NCBI GenBank assembly: GCA_016647705.1
Contig: CM028328.1
Coordinates: forward strand, 42,415,429 to 42,479,428
Source: Eucommia ulmoides
Lineage: Eukaryota; Streptophyta; Magnoliopsida; Garryales; Eucommiaceae
Direction of reading: 5' to 3'
DNA length: 64,000 nt
A program made the position numbers and the translations under genes. Below are positions 32,101-43,285 of the stretch, piece by piece. The stretch's first letter is position 1. Every line of letters starts with the position of its first letter. The notes under the pieces were generated by a model. That model was not told where the DNA came from. It did no database searches and saw only the letters and a program-made list of their open reading frames with translations.

Positions 32101-34248
32101 GTACAAGATAATACCTAATTCATTAGAAATTACTTAAAAAGTTAAGGGAAAGCAGAGATAGATATAGTATTATTTTCTTCTTTTCTCAAAATAGTGAGGT
32201 TGCATTCATCCAAGTCAGGGTTTGTTATAGAGAGGAAACACTTTCTTGCACAGTAGTAGTCTTTTGCTCTCTTTGATAGAGGGAGAGATCGGGTTCATTT
32301 TTTTTATCTTGCAAGCGGATCTTGATGGCTTTTAGTAGAAGTTACTTAAAGCAATTTTTCTAGGATTTATGTGATTAAAAACCTAAATTTATGCTAATGA
32401 ACTTTAAGGATGCAAAATTTTCTGATCCTTGTGCATTATTGTATTCTTTCCTATGTAAGAATAAATCTATATGAATAGATGATTTGTGCTATATGTAATG
32501 CGATCCTAGGATTATGTAGCTCTAGCAAACAACTCTCATATATGTTTTGGATAGACCTCAGCTTGGAGTTGGTTTTGTAGAACCAGAGTAACTTGCAATT
32601 TTTGGTTTATCCTCGAATTTAGAAGTTACGGTCATCTTAGGACTATGGTATGATTAACCTTATATCCCCAAGATATGGATCATTCTTCCTAGGACTCTAA
32701 GGCAAAATCGTCATTTTTCTTCCTTAAGACAAGGATCATGGCTCCTAGGACTTAAATGACAGAATTGTCTCTTCTTTTTCTTTATTTAAAAAAAGGATCA
32801 TCATTCTTATAACCTAATGACATAATTTTATTAATAAAAAATGAATTATTGCTTCTAGGACTCGATGAAGGGTCTAAAAAACCTTTTAATTCATGATGTC
32901 TCTCTGAAGGTGAATCTATTTTGCCAGTTTGACTAGTGAACCTTTGTTGGTTTCTTAGCCGAACAGGTTTTGACTTGCTTAATGAGTTTTGAACCTAAAC
33001 GAAAATGTCTTTCTTATGGTGTATAATTCCTACTGTATAGGTTTGATGGAAAATGACACTATGCTTAGTAGGTGACGTGTATCTCCTAGGGAAATATGAC
33101 CCAAGGTATGTTTACTACTAGATCGCACAGTCTTGATTTGATTGTGTGATGACACTTTCTTATGTATGGGTAAAGCTCGGCGTGATTTTGCACAATCGAA
33201 GTAGATTATTTCATGTCATCTTTAACGGATGAATTTTAAACAGCTTTGTTTAGCAAAGGCTATTATTTTTCAAATGATTTATCATGGTTAGGGTTTTATT
33301 TATTCAAAGATGAATGTTTTTCCTTTTTTTTTTTTTTTTTTTTTTAAGTATACTATCACATATAAAATGGGCATTTGTGATTCAGAGTTTGTATTTGATG
33401 GTTTATTGTATTAGGTAAAGCAAGGATTTTTGTTCTTTCTTGCAACATGCTCTGTATTCCGATTTTGAAAAATAAAAAAATCTATGTTGAGCAAACTAGC
33501 AACTCGTGGGATAGAACAATAATTCTTATACTGACAAATATGCTCCTATTTGTCTCAGAAATTTTATTCTACCAACCTAGTATAACAATTACATAAATAA
33601 CTATACACGAGATAAAATGAAATCTCTCTCTAAGATAGTGTCTTAAGTAAAACAAGGTTTTGGTTATTCCTCTATCTTAGGCTCATTATACGTGGTTCAT
33701 GGCTTTTCTACTAACGCATCCTAGAAAAGTTCAGTTCTAAACCTTCAAACCTCTGATGTCCTCCCCGCAAGAACATCCATCGTTGGTTGGTGGTTTGAGC
33801 GAGGCGAGTTTCGTAGCCGGATCCCGGGGGAGAAACCTACTTGACCTTACTTATGCTAACTCTTCTTTTTATCCTGAGGGTTTTGCAGCTTAGGTCGGCA
33901 TAATGACATCGCACGACTTCAGCCCCTACTGCCAACCTTTCTATACCTAAGAGAGTTATGGCTTGGGTTTTTCATCATGATATGCAATGCAAGAGTGGTG
34001 CTCGTGCATTGGAGAGAGTATACAAAAATTAAATGAGAAAATTTAAAGATTGTAAAGTAAATGTTGATACTTAAAGGCGATAAATAAATGACTGTAAAGA
34101 AGTTTATGCAAATATATAAACATGTTAAAAGAAAATGTTTATTATTTTTTTTAGTGAACTGTTTATGTTTAAAAATCGAAGACGTATTTCTTGGATTTTA
34201 TTTAACTGTGAATATAGATTTAGATTTCAACTAGGCTTGGCAATAAAA
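29183..34248. other. G1 interior, no coding capacity recognised
   Basis: Five kilobases with only short open frames and no retroelement motif. A 21-bp phrase ('tatgttactggaagtttctt') is directly duplicated at about 30950-30990. A T-tract lies at about 33327-33345. A somewhat GC-richer patch at 33740-33960 lies near the primer-binding side and may be leader sequence. Confidence 0.5.
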
Positions 34249-34268
34249 GATCCCAAACGGAATCACCA
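34249..34268 (-). other. Primer-binding-like site of G1
   Basis: On the minus strand TGGTGATTCCGTTTGGGATC lies two bases after the right LTR. It resembles the TGGCGACTCC-type primer sites reported for Ogre-like elements, but the match is imperfect. Confidence 0.45.
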
Positions 34269-34270
34269 GC

Positions 34271-37268
34271 TGACACACCCCGGATTTTCCTCGAAAGGAA
34301 AAAGAAGTAGAGATCGTGAAGACAAGGAAAACAAGTTCCACCTCCCCCTCAAAATCCTTGAAAATCTGTTCATTTTAGAAAACATGTTTTTCAGGGGTTT
34401 TTCTAGGCTATGATTTTGAAAAAGTTCCCTGGGCTGGGATTTATATGAAAAATGGAGTTGCCACCTAGCATGGGGTTAAATAGTGTGCTTGGACACCGAG
34501 ATTTTAGAAATTCATTTTTTTCATTGAAAATGGCCTAAGTTTTGACTCGTAAAACATTTGGTCTTTACCAGAGATTTCTTTAAATTTCATGGGTTAGTTA
34601 TGTTCGGGAAAGATGTTAGGCACCCCAAGACACTGGTATGAAAATAGTACCTTAATCTAAATAAATGTTCACATTTAAACAACATCCAAGCAATTTTCTT
34701 TGGTTTTTGTTAACAAAACAATTCATTTTCTTTTTTTTTTTTTTTTTTTTTTTTTTTTGGTATTTTTTATGCATTTTTGGATGGTGTAATGAAAATAAAT
34801 AAAAACTACAACTAAACTAGCAGTAACAACATAATAATAGTATCTAAGAAACTGAAATATTTTGCATTTTCCTAACGACTAAACCTTATAAAGATTGCCT
34901 ACATATCCATATTTTCATAGGAAATCAAGTTGACATGTAGTTTCAACGAGCAAAATGATATGAAATGCAAATGTTTTTAGTAATTTTTAATGACGAAACC
35001 TTATAAAGGTTTCCTTTATATCCTAGTAAACATGGGGAATCAGGTCGACGTGTAGTTCCATCATGGAAGAGATAAGATGAATTTATTTAGATAGGTCACC
35101 AACCCCGTACGTGGATTACCTACGTATCTCAGATTAATGAGAATCAGACCATCACGTAGTTCGTTTATAAAAAATGATATGATTTTTTTTTTGTTTTAGT
35201 TATTAAACAAGACATGAATCAGACAATGATTTGTGAAGAACATCCTTGATTTTGTCACGAACATCACAACTGAACTCTTTTGCTTTGTTGAGATTAGTGT
35301 TAGTATGCGAGTTGTTAGTTGAAAATGAAAGAAAATACTATGAATATATGTCAGTCCAACTCGTAACTTAGAAAGATGGGAACGTTCCTGAAGATGGTAC
35401 ACACATAACTCCGAAGGAATAGATGTCCTCATTTTATCTCGAATTTTCAGCTACAATGGTCTCGACGGTGTTGTGTGTGTGTGTGTCTATATATATATAT
35501 ATATATAAGGTGTCAGTCCATGAGCCTAAATACTTTGTGGTAGGTTGTGATTTAGACTACTGAGGAAATATAAAGGTGCCAGTCCACAAGCCTGAGATAT
35601 GGGCCAGGCTGTAATCTTGATGTTTAGCTGGAAAGTAATGTCAGTTATTAATAGTTATGGTTAGATTTATAGTTAGTAGAGTTCAATTTGAAGTGTTCAT
35701 GAAAGAATCACAGATAATATACACAACTCATGGTGTGATAGATGTTTTATCGAAATCCTCACATGTTCTTACCATATTTCAGCAGAATTTTGAGGTGTTT
35801 ATTGAAAAGATCTCTTAGAATCCCTAGTGACCCAAGAGGATTGCTCAATATTAGAGAGAGAAGGTGTGGTTTCAAGACCTCCTATGTATAAAAAACATGG
35901 CACCAATTTATTGGGACAGGATGCCTGCGCATTGGCCAATGCACAGGCTATCCCAGGAGGGTTCTTAGGGTCTGTTTGGCCTAGTAGTGACCCCTTCTTG
36001 TCTTGATCTTGAATGGTTTAGAACAAATCTTAAATATTTGGTAAGATTATCTGAGATCTTTAAAAGATTTGGTAATTATTACTTGACTAGGTTCAATGAT
36101 TGGGAATGATTGCAAATCTTTGGCAATCATGAGTAATCATTAGTCATCATTACACAATCTTGGATATTATTTGTTGAACATGGGATCATTTATAGCTTGA
36201 ATTGACATATCCAGTTTGGTTTAGGGGCTAAACACCAATTAATTTCACTATTCTGGTTTGGTTGCCATTAATGCTTTCAAGGTTCTTGAAATGTGGTCTT
36301 GAGGTGTCACTTGGAATTTAATTATTTATGGTGACCCTTGATTTTATGGGCATGGATTTGGTTGGATTTGGATTGAATCGACTTGGTTTGCCTTATAATC
36401 GGTGGTTAAATTTCAAGGGTTTGAGTTAACCCTAAGATATTTTGATGAAAATATCTAGGTTCTTTGAATCCGCCCCATCCATGTCATCCCAAATATTAAA
36501 TTCTTTATAGGATAGACACTTTATGTCTACATTAACTTTATGCAAGGTGGCGAACCAGATTAGTTTGGTTTCAATAACGGTTAGTCACTTTCTAAGTGGT
36601 TTAGTTCTTTCCCTAGATATTTTGTGTACAGAATATCTTAGGGGATTATTGGTCATGTCAATGCTCATTTGTGAGTCATTTCAATGATGGGTTGGGCCCT
36701 TAATTCAATGGGTCTTGATGGTTTTCCAAGATGAATTTGGTTTGGTTAATTTCAAACCATGTCCAAATCCTTAATTACTTTGCTAATTGTGGATTTGTCA
36801 TGGAAATTTATTGGTTTGATCAAGACCTTTGGCTTGATTTTTTGGAGGATTTTATACTTAGATAAAAAAATTAGAGAAGTATTTTTGGTGTCAAAAAGAC
36901 AAAACCGATGGTAGTAAGAGTTTTAGGGGTCAAAATGGGTAAGTAAAATAATTGACGAAATTTCCTTAAGCTAAAGTGTAGTAACTAATTTCATTCATAT
37001 TCAAAGTGATTTTATAAAAAATCAACCTTAAATAATGTCATTTTAGCCCTTATTTAACTTTATGAATTTTTTAGGTTGACCCATAACTTTTACTTATACC
37101 GAATTCAGTCAAATTGACAATTTTATGTTTGGGTTTTTATAGTATTCAATGTAATCTAACGCATAAATTTGTTCCCTTTAAGTATTAGTTTAAAGTTTAT
37201 CCGAATTTGCGCTTTAGACTTGATACTTTTACAAACGTAAATAGATGGGTCAAAATAGGGTGTCTACA
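34271..37268 (-). repeat. Element G1 right (5') LTR
   Basis: 2998 bp, plus strand TGACACACCCC...GTGTCTACA. It matches the left LTR over its whole length with indels; a T-tract at 34730-34758 and a (TG)n(TA)n microsatellite at 35470-35507 differ in length from the other copy. Confidence 0.88.
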
Positions 37269-37273
37269 AATTT

Positions 37274-37972
37274 CATTGTTGATTTCTTGATGGGAGGAAA
37301 TAGTTTCTTGACTAGCAAAGGATTTTGTTGTTGATTTCTCTTTTCCCCCCCCCCTAAGGAATTCATTCTATGAAATCGTGAACATAAACAAATTTCGATT
37401 TTTTCATTTTGAGAATAAAAACAAACTTTAGGATTGATTCAATTAGTTTTTGATAAGAAATTTTTGTGTCAAACTCAATTTTCATGTATTTCCGCTACAA
37501 GTTTTATTTCTTTGAACCATAATGAATCAGGGCAGCTAAAGTTAGTTTACAGAGGTGGTGAAGGTGCAGTATGCTTCAAAGGGGCTCTCCAATAACTCGT
37601 TTTATTTTTGAAACTGGCTTTAAAAGGGTGAAGTGTTAACATTGTGTCTTCTAATCAATGTATGGAAATCGTGCGTCATTGAAGAATTTCAATTTGATTT
37701 TTACGTCTAGTGATGTTGGATATATACCAAATGAACATTTTGTTTTACATACTTGTGGTTTTAAAATGTCTTTTGTCAATAAACTGTTCTTAATTTTAGA
37801 TGAGATCATTTAACATGTTTGTGGAAACCCTCTTGCAATCATTAGAATGTATGGTCTCATGTGCTGTAGGCAAAGCTTCTGCAGCAATGCCAAGGAGATT
37901 GGGTTTGTTAAGGTTACTATCTTAACCTATTATTTGAACCTTATCTCCAATATTATGTTGATATATAGGCTG

Positions 37973-38003
<31 letters not shown>

Positions 38004-38110
38004 TTTTTCATATATGGTTTTTTATAGTTCTACTTTTTTTCTTGTTCTGATGATTGTCGATGATTCTTTTTTCTCACTGCCATGCTTTGTTTTTTGCAGT
38101 ATTGCTGAAG
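37274..38110 (+). other. Possible host exon fragments, right flank of G1
   Basis: Two stretches look exon-like. At about 37531-37594 a frame after 'aatgaatcag' reads GQLKLVYRGGEGAVCFKG. At about 37801-37912 a frame after the acceptor-like 'cttaattttag' reads from ATG through [18 protein letters not shown] and ends at a donor-like 'aaggttactat'. A third acceptor-like 'ttttttgcag' is at 38090-38099. None of this resembles retroelement sequence and I cannot name a gene. The spacing and splice-like signals are suggestive only. Confidence 0.3.
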
Positions 38111-38117
38111 AATTTAT

Positions 38118-38930
38118 AGAGTTGGTGTGAACGTGTGGGACAAGTATTCGAAATCCTCTCAAGGACTTGAAATGTACCATCCCCTCTAAGCTGTAGTTTA
38201 GACCGCCTATAGGCTAGAAATCTTTATTTTCTCATATATCACCCAAACCCAATCATTTGGTTCAAAGATGACTCATCATCTACAACCCTTGTTGGCTTGG
38301 TCGCATATTGCTCATTTTTCTTCTCTATGTGTTGTTGTACACTTTCATGGCGTTTCTTCATCATCTCAGCCTTCTTTTGACCATCCTTACTAGTCCTCTC
38401 ATTAACTGGAAAAGGCATCAAATCAAAATGAGTTAGTGGATTAAAACCATAAACAATATCAAATGCTAAAAAATCAGTAGTACAATAAACACTCCGATAT
38501 ATGTAAACTAAATGAATGGCAAACAATCCTCCCAATTTTTCAAGTTCTTTTGAATTATAGTACGCAACAAAGTAGATAAAGTTTGATTCACTACCTTGGT
38601 TTGTCCATCCATTTGGGGGTGACAAATAGTTGAAAACAATAATTTAGTTCTCAACTTTTCCTACAAGACTTTCTAAAAATAGCTAAAGAACTTAACATCA
38701 CGATCAAACACAATACTCCTAGGAACACCATGGAGCTTTACTATCCCTCTAAAGAACAAATCAGCAATGTGGGTTGCATCATCGATTTTCTTACAAGATA
38801 TGAAATATGTCATCTTAAAAAATCTATCAACAGCCACAAAAATCAAATCTCTACCTTTTCTTGACCTAGGCAAGCCAAAATAAAGTCCATGGAAATATGC
38901 ACCTAAGGTGCACTAGGTATGGGTAAAGGA
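38118..38930 (-). pseudogene. Integrase core of element F
   Basis: The minus frame gives [10 protein letters not shown] (first catalytic Asp) and [10 protein letters not shown] (second Asp) in 38673-38873. The third block, expected as GQTEVVN, reads GQTKVVN in a shifted frame near 38600 (Glu to Lys). The C-terminal part follows (GFNPLTHFDLMPFPVNE, KKAEMMKKRHE; 38239-38625). The sequence diverges from the family at about 38130 after a LRGDGTFQVLERI block, so the end is missing. Confidence 0.85.
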
Positions 38931-38999
38931 GTGTATAATCCATGTGGTAAGACTCTGAATTTGGCCTACCTACACGTAACACATCTAGCACAAACTCTC

Positions 39000-39275
39000 C
39001 TCATATCACGTTTCAACTTTGGCCAAAAGAAATTTTCATGTAATACGTCTAAAGTCATCCTTACACCAAATCAAACCACCCCCATGTGCTTCACACACAA
39101 ACAATTCACACATTGAACTATTAGGCAGACAAAGTCTATTATCTCTAAACAAGTACCCATCTAGTCGTATAGAACTTACCAAACGCTGTCTTCTCACATG
39201 CTCCATAAATGCTAGCAAAGTTATCATCGTTAGCATACAATTCCTTAACATAATCAAATCCCAATAATTTTGCAT
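39000..39275 (-). pseudogene. Integrase zinc-binding region of element F
   Basis: The minus frame 39036-39275 has [18 protein letters not shown] and EAHGGGLI, the standard approach to the HHCC zinc site. A frame change separates it from the core. Confidence 0.8.
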
Positions 39276-39786
39276 TTAAAGTAGTGACAAGGGCGTACCT
39301 TCTAGATAGTGCATTCGCCACAATATTTTTCTTACCTTATTCATATTTGATTACATAAAGGAATGTTTAAATGAATTACATCTACTTGGCCTGCCTTCTA
39401 TTCAACATACCTTGTCCCTTCAAGTGCTTTAGGGACTCATTGTCGGTATGCATGACAAACTTTTTTGGCCATAGGTAATGTTGTCAAGTCTCTAATGCTC
39501 TCACCAATGCATAAAACTCATTATCATTTGTCGGGTAGTTCAAAGCTGCCCCATTTAGCTTTTCACTAAAGTATTCTATTGGCCACTTCTCATACATCAA
39601 AACAGCTCCAATACCTATTCCTAAGGCATCACACTCAATCTCAAAAGGTTTATAAAAAAATAGGTAATGCTAATAAACAAACAACAAATAACCTTTCTTT
39701 AATCTCATTAACTGCATGATCTTGCTCAATACCTAATTCAAAGCCCACAGAATTGTTTTGTAATTTTAGTGCATGGTGCGGCTAGT
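39276..39786 (-). pseudogene. RNase H of element F
   Basis: On the minus strand the blocks [33 protein letters not shown] and [14 protein letters not shown] give the Asp, Glu and Asp expected in the active site. It ends with a degraded ALSRRYAL. Several stops occur (for example near 39370). Solo LTR F2 begins at 39792, in the linker to RT. Confidence 0.82.
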
Positions 39787-39791
39787 GTACT

Positions 39792-40633
39792 TGATGCGAA
39801 CCTCACCAATGATTAGTGAGACCCAAAACCAACTTAGGATTTTTTCGCGAAGATTGAACGAGTTAAAAATACAGAAATTGAAAGATAGATTACCTTGACC
39901 CAACGTTTATGAACGAAACGCGAACCAATGGTATAATGATCTTGACCCAATGATTATAATGAATCACGAATCAAAGATATAAGTTTGAATGCCACAAGAA
40001 ACTCTTGATAAGTTCAAGAAAAGTTCTCTGAAGAACTAAAGAGAAAGCTCTCACAATTTTTATTAATCAAAGTAATGTAATGTTTTCCATGGGATACAAG
40101 TCTCTTAAATAGATAAAAGAAAAACCCTAGCTAGTGAATAGTGCAGCCGTGAACAGTGTCCGTGAATAGTACATAAATAGTGGCAGCCACAATAGAACTA
40201 AAAGGAAACCCTAGAGGACTAAGGAATCCTAGAGAAATAAGGAAACCCTATTCCTAATCTAAAAAGGAAATAACTAATTCCTAATCTAAAAAGGAAAAGG
40301 CTAAATTGGCAATCTTGCCTTACAAATTATCAAATAAATAACTAAATTAAAAAAATAAAACACTAATAAATAAAATAAATATGTTGAGATTTCGTGGTCC
40401 TCAAGCCTTGTTCTATTTGAGTTCATGTCTAAACCCATTCACTTGCTTTGATGAGATGGATTAGGCCTTGATCGGCATTTGGGCCTAATTTGGGCTTTAT
40501 TGTTTTCGATTCAGCCGAAAGCTCTTGAATTAGCCCATTAAGCGCTTCTTTGATCTTCTTGGATCTTGCCCTAGTAATGGGCCCAGTCGGGACATGTAAT
40601 GTGTCCTTTGATGTTGCTTGTTGGTTCTCATCA
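39792..40633 (-). mobile_element. Solo LTR F2 inserted in element F
   Basis: 842 bp with matching inverted ends, TGATGCGAACC...GGTTCTCATCA on the plus strand, and a perfect TSD, GTACT at 39787-39791 and 40634-40638. Minus orientation is suggested by CTATTTAAG (40104-40112 complement) followed by a polyadenylation-like 'attaataaaa' and a CT-rich tail. The family of origin is not identified from LTR sequence alone. Confidence 0.9.
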
Positions 40634-40638
40634 GTACT

Positions 40639-41340
40639 GAAATCTTTAACAAATCGCCGATAAAAATTAGCTAAACCATGAAAACTTTGTACCTACGAGA
40701 TTGACTAGGTGTGGGCCATTCTTTGATAGCCTTTACCGTTTCCTTATTCACCCAATTCCTTTCGCGCTAACAACATAACCAAGAAACAAAATTTTGTCTA
40801 AGCAAAAAGAACATTTCTTTACATTGGAATATAGATTTTCTTTTCTCAAAACATCAAGCACACAATGCAAATGATCAACATGCTCGTCTAAGCTCTTGCT
40901 ATACCCCAAAATATCATGAAACTGGACCACCACAAATCCACCTATAAACGCTTTTAATGCATGATTCATTAACCTCATTAATGTACTTAGAGCATTAGTT
41001 AGACTAAAATCCATAACCAACTACTCATACAATCATATTTAGTTTTTAAGGCAGTTTTCCATTCATCATCCTCTTTCATCTTAATTTGGCGATACCCACT
41101 TTTCAAATCATTTTTTTATGAAAATACATGAGCATACAATTCATCCAACATATTATCGAGCCAAGGAATGGTATGTCGATACTTTTCTTTAATATTATTA
41201 ATAGCCCAACAATCAACACACACTCACCAACTTCTATATTTCTCAGGCACAAGTAGTACAGGTACCACACACAGACTCATGCTCTATCATACGTGTCCTT
41301 TAGCCAGCAATTCCTCTACTTTCCTATGAAGTTCCTGTGT
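40639..41340 (-). pseudogene. Reverse transcriptase of element F
   Basis: The minus translation carries SMSPCVVPVLLVPEK, a first-Asp block (FS-KNDLKSGYRQIKMKE, where the usual KIDLKSGY has Asp kept), then FVVVQFHDIL where the family has VYFDDIL. Thus the first Asp of the DD pair is His. SKSLDEHVDHLH and FLGYVVSAKGI follow (40748-41020). Frameshifts are present at about 41020 and 40745. Confidence 0.85.
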
Positions 41341-41620
41341 TTCCTCTAAATTACTCCAATAGGCTAGTCGATTAGGAATTTTCATACCCGGCACAAAATC
41401 GATTTGATGAGCTATTCTTCTGATATGTGGCAATCTACTAGGCACCTCGTTAGGAAACACGTCCTCATATTCCTTCAACAAATAAAAAACAACACTAGAC
41501 AAAGATTCGTCAACTTCGTTAGTATTAAAACAAGCCTCTTTGTATAAGAGTACAGATATAGGTTGGTTCGTACGAAAAACGCTCTTGACATCACTCGTCT
41601 TAGCATAAAAACTCACCTAT
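41341..41620 (-). pseudogene. Protease-RT connector and start of RT in element F
   Basis: The minus frame 41287-41616 contains LLKEYEDVFPNEVP and HQIDFVPG, the standard lead-in to chromovirus RT. Confidence 0.82.
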
Positions 41621-41809
41621 TTTTTGTTTTTTGTTTGTTTTTCTCTTATTTTTTTCACTCTTTTTATTTTTTTTATTTTCACTCTCTCTTTTCTTTTCAC
41701 TGTCTTTTTTCCCCCCACTTTTCTTTTCATCATCTTTTTTTAAGCTCTCAGTCTCACAATTTGTTTTTAGCTCCTTCTCTTTTTTCAATTTTATTTGATT
41801 CTCATACAC
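41621..41809 (-). pseudogene. Lysine-rich linker of element F pol
   Basis: On the minus strand nearly every residue is Lys, Glu, Ser or Asn (frame 41600-41809); on the plus strand this appears as a long T/C-rich tract. Lys/Glu-rich linkers between protease and RT are usual in this group of elements. Confidence 0.7.
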
Positions 41810-41879
41810 TTACCTTGGAGTCAGTGGTGCAAGAGTAACGATTTGATTGTCTTTTACAAAGGAAAGTCTATTCTTGAAC

Positions 41880-42346
41880 CCATCATGAGTGACATACTTG
41901 TGAAATTACCACAGCCTGAGCAATAATATATGACCCATATGCATTGAAACAACATCAGAAAGTACTTCATCTTTGTACTTACCAATTGAAAAGGAAACTA
42001 ATACTTTCTTATTTACTCGAACCTCCCCACAATCTTTCAACCATTGCAGCTTATACGGTCTAGGGTGTTTCAAGGTAGGTAAACCCAATTTTCCTACTAA
42101 AGTAGTGCTAGCCACATTAGTAAAACTTCTTTCATCAATGAACATACTACATACCTTTTTGTCGACGTGGAATCTAGTATGAAAAATATTCTCCCTTTGT
42201 TGTTCCATGTCATCCTCCGCGACTTGGGCACTTAGAGCAAACCTAGCCAAAAATGACTCTCTCTCCAGTGGATACTCCACATCATTTTTACAAGCATCTT
42301 CAAGTGGCGGAGTTTGGTCATTATTGTTCTCGCTTTCGGTTTCCAC
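41880..42346 (-). pseudogene. Aspartic protease of element F
   Basis: The minus frame 41906-42346 has HTRFHVDKKVCSMFIDERS at the active site. The Asp is kept but the usual Gly-Gly after it is Glu-Arg, which should abolish activity. The flanking ASTTLVGKLGLPTLKHPRPY block and the SIGKYKDEVL block match the family closely. The frame ends at HILLLRLW. Confidence 0.85.
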
Positions 42347-42384
42347 TTCTCCATCAAACGTTCTATCATGGTCCTCTTATTTGG

Positions 42385-42426
42385 GCATTGTAAACCTATG
42401 TGACCTACTCCCGAACAATGAAAACA
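42385..42426 (-). pseudogene. Gag zinc knuckle (CCHC) of element F
   Basis: The minus strand reads CFHCSGVGHIGLQC, a C-x2-C-x4-H-x4-C knuckle, followed by PNKR. It lies just upstream of the protease frame, as expected. Confidence 0.9.
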
Positions 42427-43280
42427 TTTAATGTCATGATTACGAGTTTGGATTTTGATTTTACCGTTTTTGGCATTAGGTATGCCATCTCTCCTTTTTT
42501 ATGGTTCAGGTTTTGGACTTTGAAACATCATTTTCGTCTTATCTTCCTACTTGGCCTCCACGAAGTAGAGAAGCTTGAATTTTGAAATGACTGAGTTCAT
42601 TTTATTTTAAGTTGTCGTTCCACCTTCATTTCTATGTGTACCATGTCCTCCAACTCCACATAGTGTTGCAACTCCACCACGTTGGCAATTTCCCAATTTA
42701 ACTCATTCAAGAACCTTGCCATGGTAGTTTTTCTATTTTTTTCTTGATATTATCCCCAATCATGGTGATCACCATCTCCTTGTAGTAGTCATCCATGCTC
42801 CAATAGCCTTGAGTAAGGATTTATAATTTATAATACAAGTCCCTATTGTAGTGACTAGAGATAAGCCGCCTTCTTATGATGGTCTTCATTTTCCCCCCAT
42901 GTCTCAATATGCCTCTCATGATTTCTCCTCCTATTCATCACAAGTTGGTCCCACCAAATAATAGCATAGTCAAGAAACTAAATTACAACAACTTTTACCA
43001 TTTTCTCTTTGAAGTAGTTGTAGTACTTAAAAATTAATTCTACTATCTTCTCCAATTCCAATACGCTTTCAGGTCATTTTTTTCCCTTAGAACAATGGTA
43101 TCTTCATCTTGATGTTTCCTGGGTTTCTGTCGACCCCATCTTACCATCTCAGATCTCTTCGGAAACCTCTACCATGCCTTTATCCCCTTGGCATGAACCT
43201 ACCCTCACCGTTCAATAAAGATTGGTTCTCTTTATTTTTGAATTCATCCTTGTGGTCACCATCCGAATCTTTCACATGCG
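42427..43280 (-). pseudogene. Gag capsid region of element F
   Basis: The minus translation contains a YAIIWWDQLVMNRRRNHE block (about 42940-42990) and an RRRFIPSHYYRDLY block (about 42850), both diagnostic of plant gypsy gag. Many frameshifts and stops are present. At 43285 it is cut by solo LTR G2 and the N-terminal part resumes at 46562. Confidence 0.82.
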
Positions 43281-43285
43281 CACAC

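Larger units (their letters stand above)
24663..37268 (-). mobile_element. Element G1: 12.6-kb gene-less LTR retrotransposon (LARD-like)
   Basis: It has two LTRs of about 3 kb (24663-27926 and 34271-37268) and a perfect 5-bp TSD, AATTT at 24658-24662 and 37269-37273. Minus orientation is inferred because a purine-rich GATAAAGAGGGGCAGT precedes the left LTR on that strand and a TGGTGATTCCG primer-binding-like sequence follows the right LTR. The 6.3-kb interior has no open frame longer than about 80 codons and no gag-pol motif. Large gene-less elements of this kind are known as LARDs. Long LTRs, tandem repeats near the 3' LTR and the primer site suggest an Ogre/Tat relative. Confidence 0.85.

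Noticed and set aside
41563-41838. Plus-strand ORF rich in Phe, Ser and Leu resembling a membrane protein
   Set aside because: It is the antisense of the lysine-rich linker of element F pol.
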